The translations under genes and the position numbers were made by a program. The notes under the pieces are model-generated. The model saw only the letters and a list, made by a program, of their open reading frames with translations, had not been told where the DNA came from and searched no databases. 64,000 bases of DNA from Prevotella sp. (GTDB lineage Bacteria; Bacteroidota; Bacteroidia; Bacteroidales; Bacteroidaceae): contig JAEEQB010000012.1 of NCBI GenBank assembly GCA_016285075.1, positions 1-64,000 of the forward strand, in the 5' to 3' direction. Shown here one piece after another: positions 61,824 through 64,000 of this stretch. Positions within the stretch are counted from its first letter, which is position 1. Each line of letters begins with the position of its first letter.

Positions 61824-63215
61824 ATGAAAACGATTTGTTTATATTTCGAGATACATCAGATTATCCATCTGAGGCGCTACCGTTTCTTCGATATCGGTAC
61901 CGACCATTACTACTACGATGACTATGAGAACGAGCGTAGCATCACGGACATTGCAGAGCGCAGCTATATGCCTGCCCTGAACACCCTGCAACAGATGATT
62001 GAGGAGAACGGCAAGTACTTCAAGGTGGCCTTCTCGCTCTCGGGTACCGGCATCGAGCAGTTGGAGTATCATGCTCCACAGGTCATTGCCAAGCTCCAGC
62101 AACTGGCACAGACGGGATGCGTGGAGTTCCTGGCAGAGCCTTACAGCCACGGACTCTCGTCGTTGGCCAATGAAGAGACCTTTGCCCTCGACGTGAAGAA
62201 GCAGTGCCAGAAGATAGAAGAGCTCTTTGGACAGAAGCCTACCGTTGCCCGTAACTCCTCGCTGATTTACAGCGATGATATCGGCTCGCAGATTGCTGCC
62301 ATGGGCTTCAAGGGCATGCTCACCGAGGGTGCTAAGCACGTGCTGGGATGGAAGTCTCCCCACTATGTCTACAACTGTAACATCGCTCCCAACCTCAAGC
62401 TGCTGTTGAGAGATGTCGAGCTCTCAGACGATATCTCACTGCGCTTCAACAACTCTGAGTGGGACGGCTATCCCCTGTTTGCCGATTCATACATCGACCG
62501 CATTTCACGTTTCCCCGAGGAAGAAAAGATTATCAATATCTTCATGGAACTCAGTGCATTGGGCATTGCACAGCCCCTCAGCTCCAATATCCTCGACTTC
62601 ATCCATGCACTACCTGCCTGTGCCAAGGAGAAGGGTATCGACTTCGCCACACCTACGGAAATCTGCATGAAGACCAAGAGCGTGGGAGCTATCGATGTGC
62701 CTGACACCCTTTCGTGGGTCGACGAGGAACGCGACTGCTCTTGTTGGCTAGGTAATGCCATGCAGCGCGAGGCCTTCCAGAAACTCTACAGCGTGGCTGA
62801 CCGTCTGCGCATTGCCAACGACCCGCGCATCAATCAGGACTGGGATTACCTGCAGGCTTCCAACAACTTCCGTTTCATGACCACTAAGCCCTCTAACGTC
62901 GGGCTCGATCGTGGCATCTACACCGGACCGTTCGATGCCTTCACCAACTACATGAACATCCTCGCCGACTTCATCAACAGGGTCAACGAGCTCTATCCGC
63001 TCGACATCGACAACGACGAGCTCGAGGGACTGCTCACCACTATCAAGAACCAGGGTGATGAGATCGAGATGAAGGACAAGGAGATTACCCGTCTGAAGGC
63101 AAAGCTCGAGAAGCTGGAGACAGCCAAGCCCGCCAAGGCTGCAGCTGCCAAGAAGGCTCCTGCCAAGAAAGCCGCCCCGAAGAAGGCTGCCAAGAAGGCC
63201 GATAAGGAAGCTTAA
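61824..63215 (+). CDS. GH57 alpha-amylase-like protein with a Lys/Ala-rich tail
   Basis: 463 residues. The GH57 catalytic domain (about 1-400) includes the start MKTICLYFEIHQIIHLRRYR, VEFLAEPYSHGLSSL with a likely catalytic Glu, and NSEWDGYPLFADSYIDRI. A coiled coil (KDKEITRLKAKLEKLE) leads into a C-terminal ~27 residues of Lys/Ala/Pro repeats (KKAPAKKAAPKKAAKK) like histone H1. The tail is strongly basic and may bind a polyanion. It lacks a signal peptide, so it is cytoplasmic. Last gene of the triad. Confidence 0.91.
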   Translation: MKTICLYFEIHQIIHLRRYRFFDIGTDHYYYDDYENERSITDIAERSYMPALNTLQQMIEENGKYFKVAFSLSGTGIEQLEYHAPQVIAKLQQLAQTGCVEFLAEPYSHGLSSLANEETFALDVKKQCQKIEELFGQKPTVARNSSLIYSDDIGSQIAAMGFKGMLTEGAKHVLGWKSPHYVYNCNIAPNLKLLLRDVELSDDISLRFNNSEWDGYPLFADSYIDRISRFPEEEKIINIFMELSALGIAQPLSSNILDFIHALPACAKEKGIDFATPTEICMKTKSVGAIDVPDTLSWVDEERDCSCWLGNAMQREAFQKLYSVADRLRIANDPRINQDWDYLQASNNFRFMTTKPSNVGLDRGIYTGPFDAFTNYMNILADFINRVNELYPLDIDNDELEGLLTTIKNQGDEIEMKDKEITRLKAKLEKLETAKPAKAAAAKKAPAKKAAPKKAAKKADKEA

Positions 63216-63235
63216 GTTATTGTTCTTTCTATGCG

Positions 63236-64000
63236 TCAGGCATAGATATTCCCATCGTCATCGATGAGTAGCACTGTCAGTCCCCCATTCACAATAAGGG
63301 GCTGACAGTGTTTTTTACAGTGTCCTATCACCACCCTGGCAAAGTCCTGCAGCTTCTCTGCAGGAATGGCTTTCCACAGTTCACGTGCCAGGGGTAGCCC
63401 GCTGTTCGCCACGTCCAGTTCACAGTGGGCTTCATCTATCATCTGCTGAATGAATCCCTTGTCCATGGTAGCCCTGCGGCTGTGAGTGTCTAGGTGTCCT
63501 GCTGCCAGTTTCACTGCCTTGCCCAGCATCACGCCCAATGTCACGTGTTCAAACCCCAGTTCACTCGCCATCTTCAGCGTCTCGCCTATATAGTTGCCGT
63601 ATTCCACAAATGCCTGGCGAGGCAGGGCAGGGTAGAGCGTCTTCACAAAACGCTCGCTCTTGGCACCGCTGTTGATGACCACACGGTCAGTACCGCTGGC
63701 CTTTGCCACGTTCATACATTTGCGGATGCTTTCGATAAAGGCTTCTTCCGAGAAAGGTTTCACGATGCCTGACACGCCGATGATGCTGATGCCACCCTCA
63801 ATGCCCAGGCGTGGATTGAATGTCCTGCGGGCTATCTCTGCCCCGTTGGGTACCGATATGGTGACAGCAAGCCTGCAACCCTCCTCCCCACATGGCAGCC
63901 AGCTTTTAAGGGTAGGGCACGAAGCTATGAGCGATGAATATGACGTTAGCAGAAGGCATAGGTTCCGGTGAATCATCTCGCGTGGTGACTTGTTTATGGC
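63236..64000 (-). CDS. cbiD: Cobalt-precorrin-5B C1-methyltransferase, 5' end outside the window
   Basis: 255 residues visible; the frame is open to the window edge. Family marks are AINKSPREMI at the edge (matching the usual AINPVPRRMI), VTISVPNGAEIARRTFNPRL, GIEGGISIIGVSGIVKPFS and INSGAKSERFVKTLYP. CbiD methylates C1 in anaerobic cobalamin synthesis, so the organism uses the anaerobic route. The segment between the edge motif and VTISVPNG differs from what I recall of other CbiD proteins. It converges on the GH57 gene with a 20-base gap. Confidence 0.92.
   Translation of the reverse strand, partial: AINKSPREMIHRNLCLLLTSYSSLIASCPTLKSWLPCGEEGCRLAVTISVPNGAEIARRTFNPRLGIEGGISIIGVSGIVKPFSEEAFIESIRKCMNVAKASGTDRVVINSGAKSERFVKTLYPALPRQAFVEYGNYIGETLKMASELGFEHVTLGVMLGKAVKLAAGHLDTHSRRATMDKGFIQQMIDEAHCELDVANSGLPLARELWKAIPAEKLQDFARVVIGHCKKHCQPLIVNGGLTVLLIDDDGNIYA

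Overview
The window looks like a Bacteroidales chromosome, most likely a Prevotella-type member of the Prevotellaceae. I infer this from the gene content: an Rnf operon preceded by rseC, a propeller-type hybrid sensor protein, a TonB receptor locus with Bacteroidetes-only partners, and a debranching enzyme / glycosyltransferase / GH57 triad. Almost every start is preceded by the Bacteroidetes -7 element TAnnTTTG rather than a Shine-Dalgarno sequence. No taxonomy search could be run.

Positions 1-14250 form an AT-rich accessory island read entirely on the minus strand, which I interpret as a defence island. It begins with a WYL-domain regulator. It continues through a paralogous pair of two-gene modules (a methylpurine-glycosylase-like protein plus an agmatine-deiminase-family enzyme), a DEDDh exonuclease, a RhuM-Fic protein, two unknown proteins, McrB and McrC, a short SMC/ABC-type ATPase, a truncated DnaE-like polymerase and an unknown protein cut by the window edge. 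Three related operator-like sequences (two near-perfect palindromes and one degenerate copy) overlap the promoters of the regulator, the polymerase gene and the edge gene, so one regulator probably controls the whole set. Gene-end relics (two PLD-family heads, two copies of an unknown C-terminal tail) sit at junctions and record repeated gene replacement.

Positions 14750-28330 hold a substrate-binding lipoprotein and TPR protein, then on the minus strand kdsA-kdsD (Kdo synthesis), a very degenerate hybrid sensor/AraC regulator, an exported cardiolipin-synthase-like PLD protein and htrA. The RNase P RNA gene and two small hypothetical genes follow. Positions 28440-34190 are rseC-rnfBCDGEA, the ion-pumping ferredoxin:NAD oxidoreductase. 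ffh follows a 108-bp duplicated promoter/hairpin unit, and an M16 peptidase gene converges on it.

Positions 39050-45800 are a TonB-dependent receptor operon with a lipoprotein, a small secreted protein, a Cys-containing secreted protein and a second outer-membrane barrel. folD, a tiny TPR protein and a sensor kinase lacking its phospho-acceptor His follow. Positions 48600-51100 are a repeat-rich patch: three GGGGACAGG palindromes, two of them flanking an AAA/DUF4143 ATPase, and a truncated GNAT-like gene. Positions 51160-58444 carry an rRNA/tRNA pseudouridine synthase, a small membrane protein, an FAD dehydrogenase, a cytidylate-kinase-like protein and cobalamin genes (cobB, cobQ, cbiB). The glycogen triad occupies 58552-63215, and a cbiD gene runs off the right edge on the minus strand.
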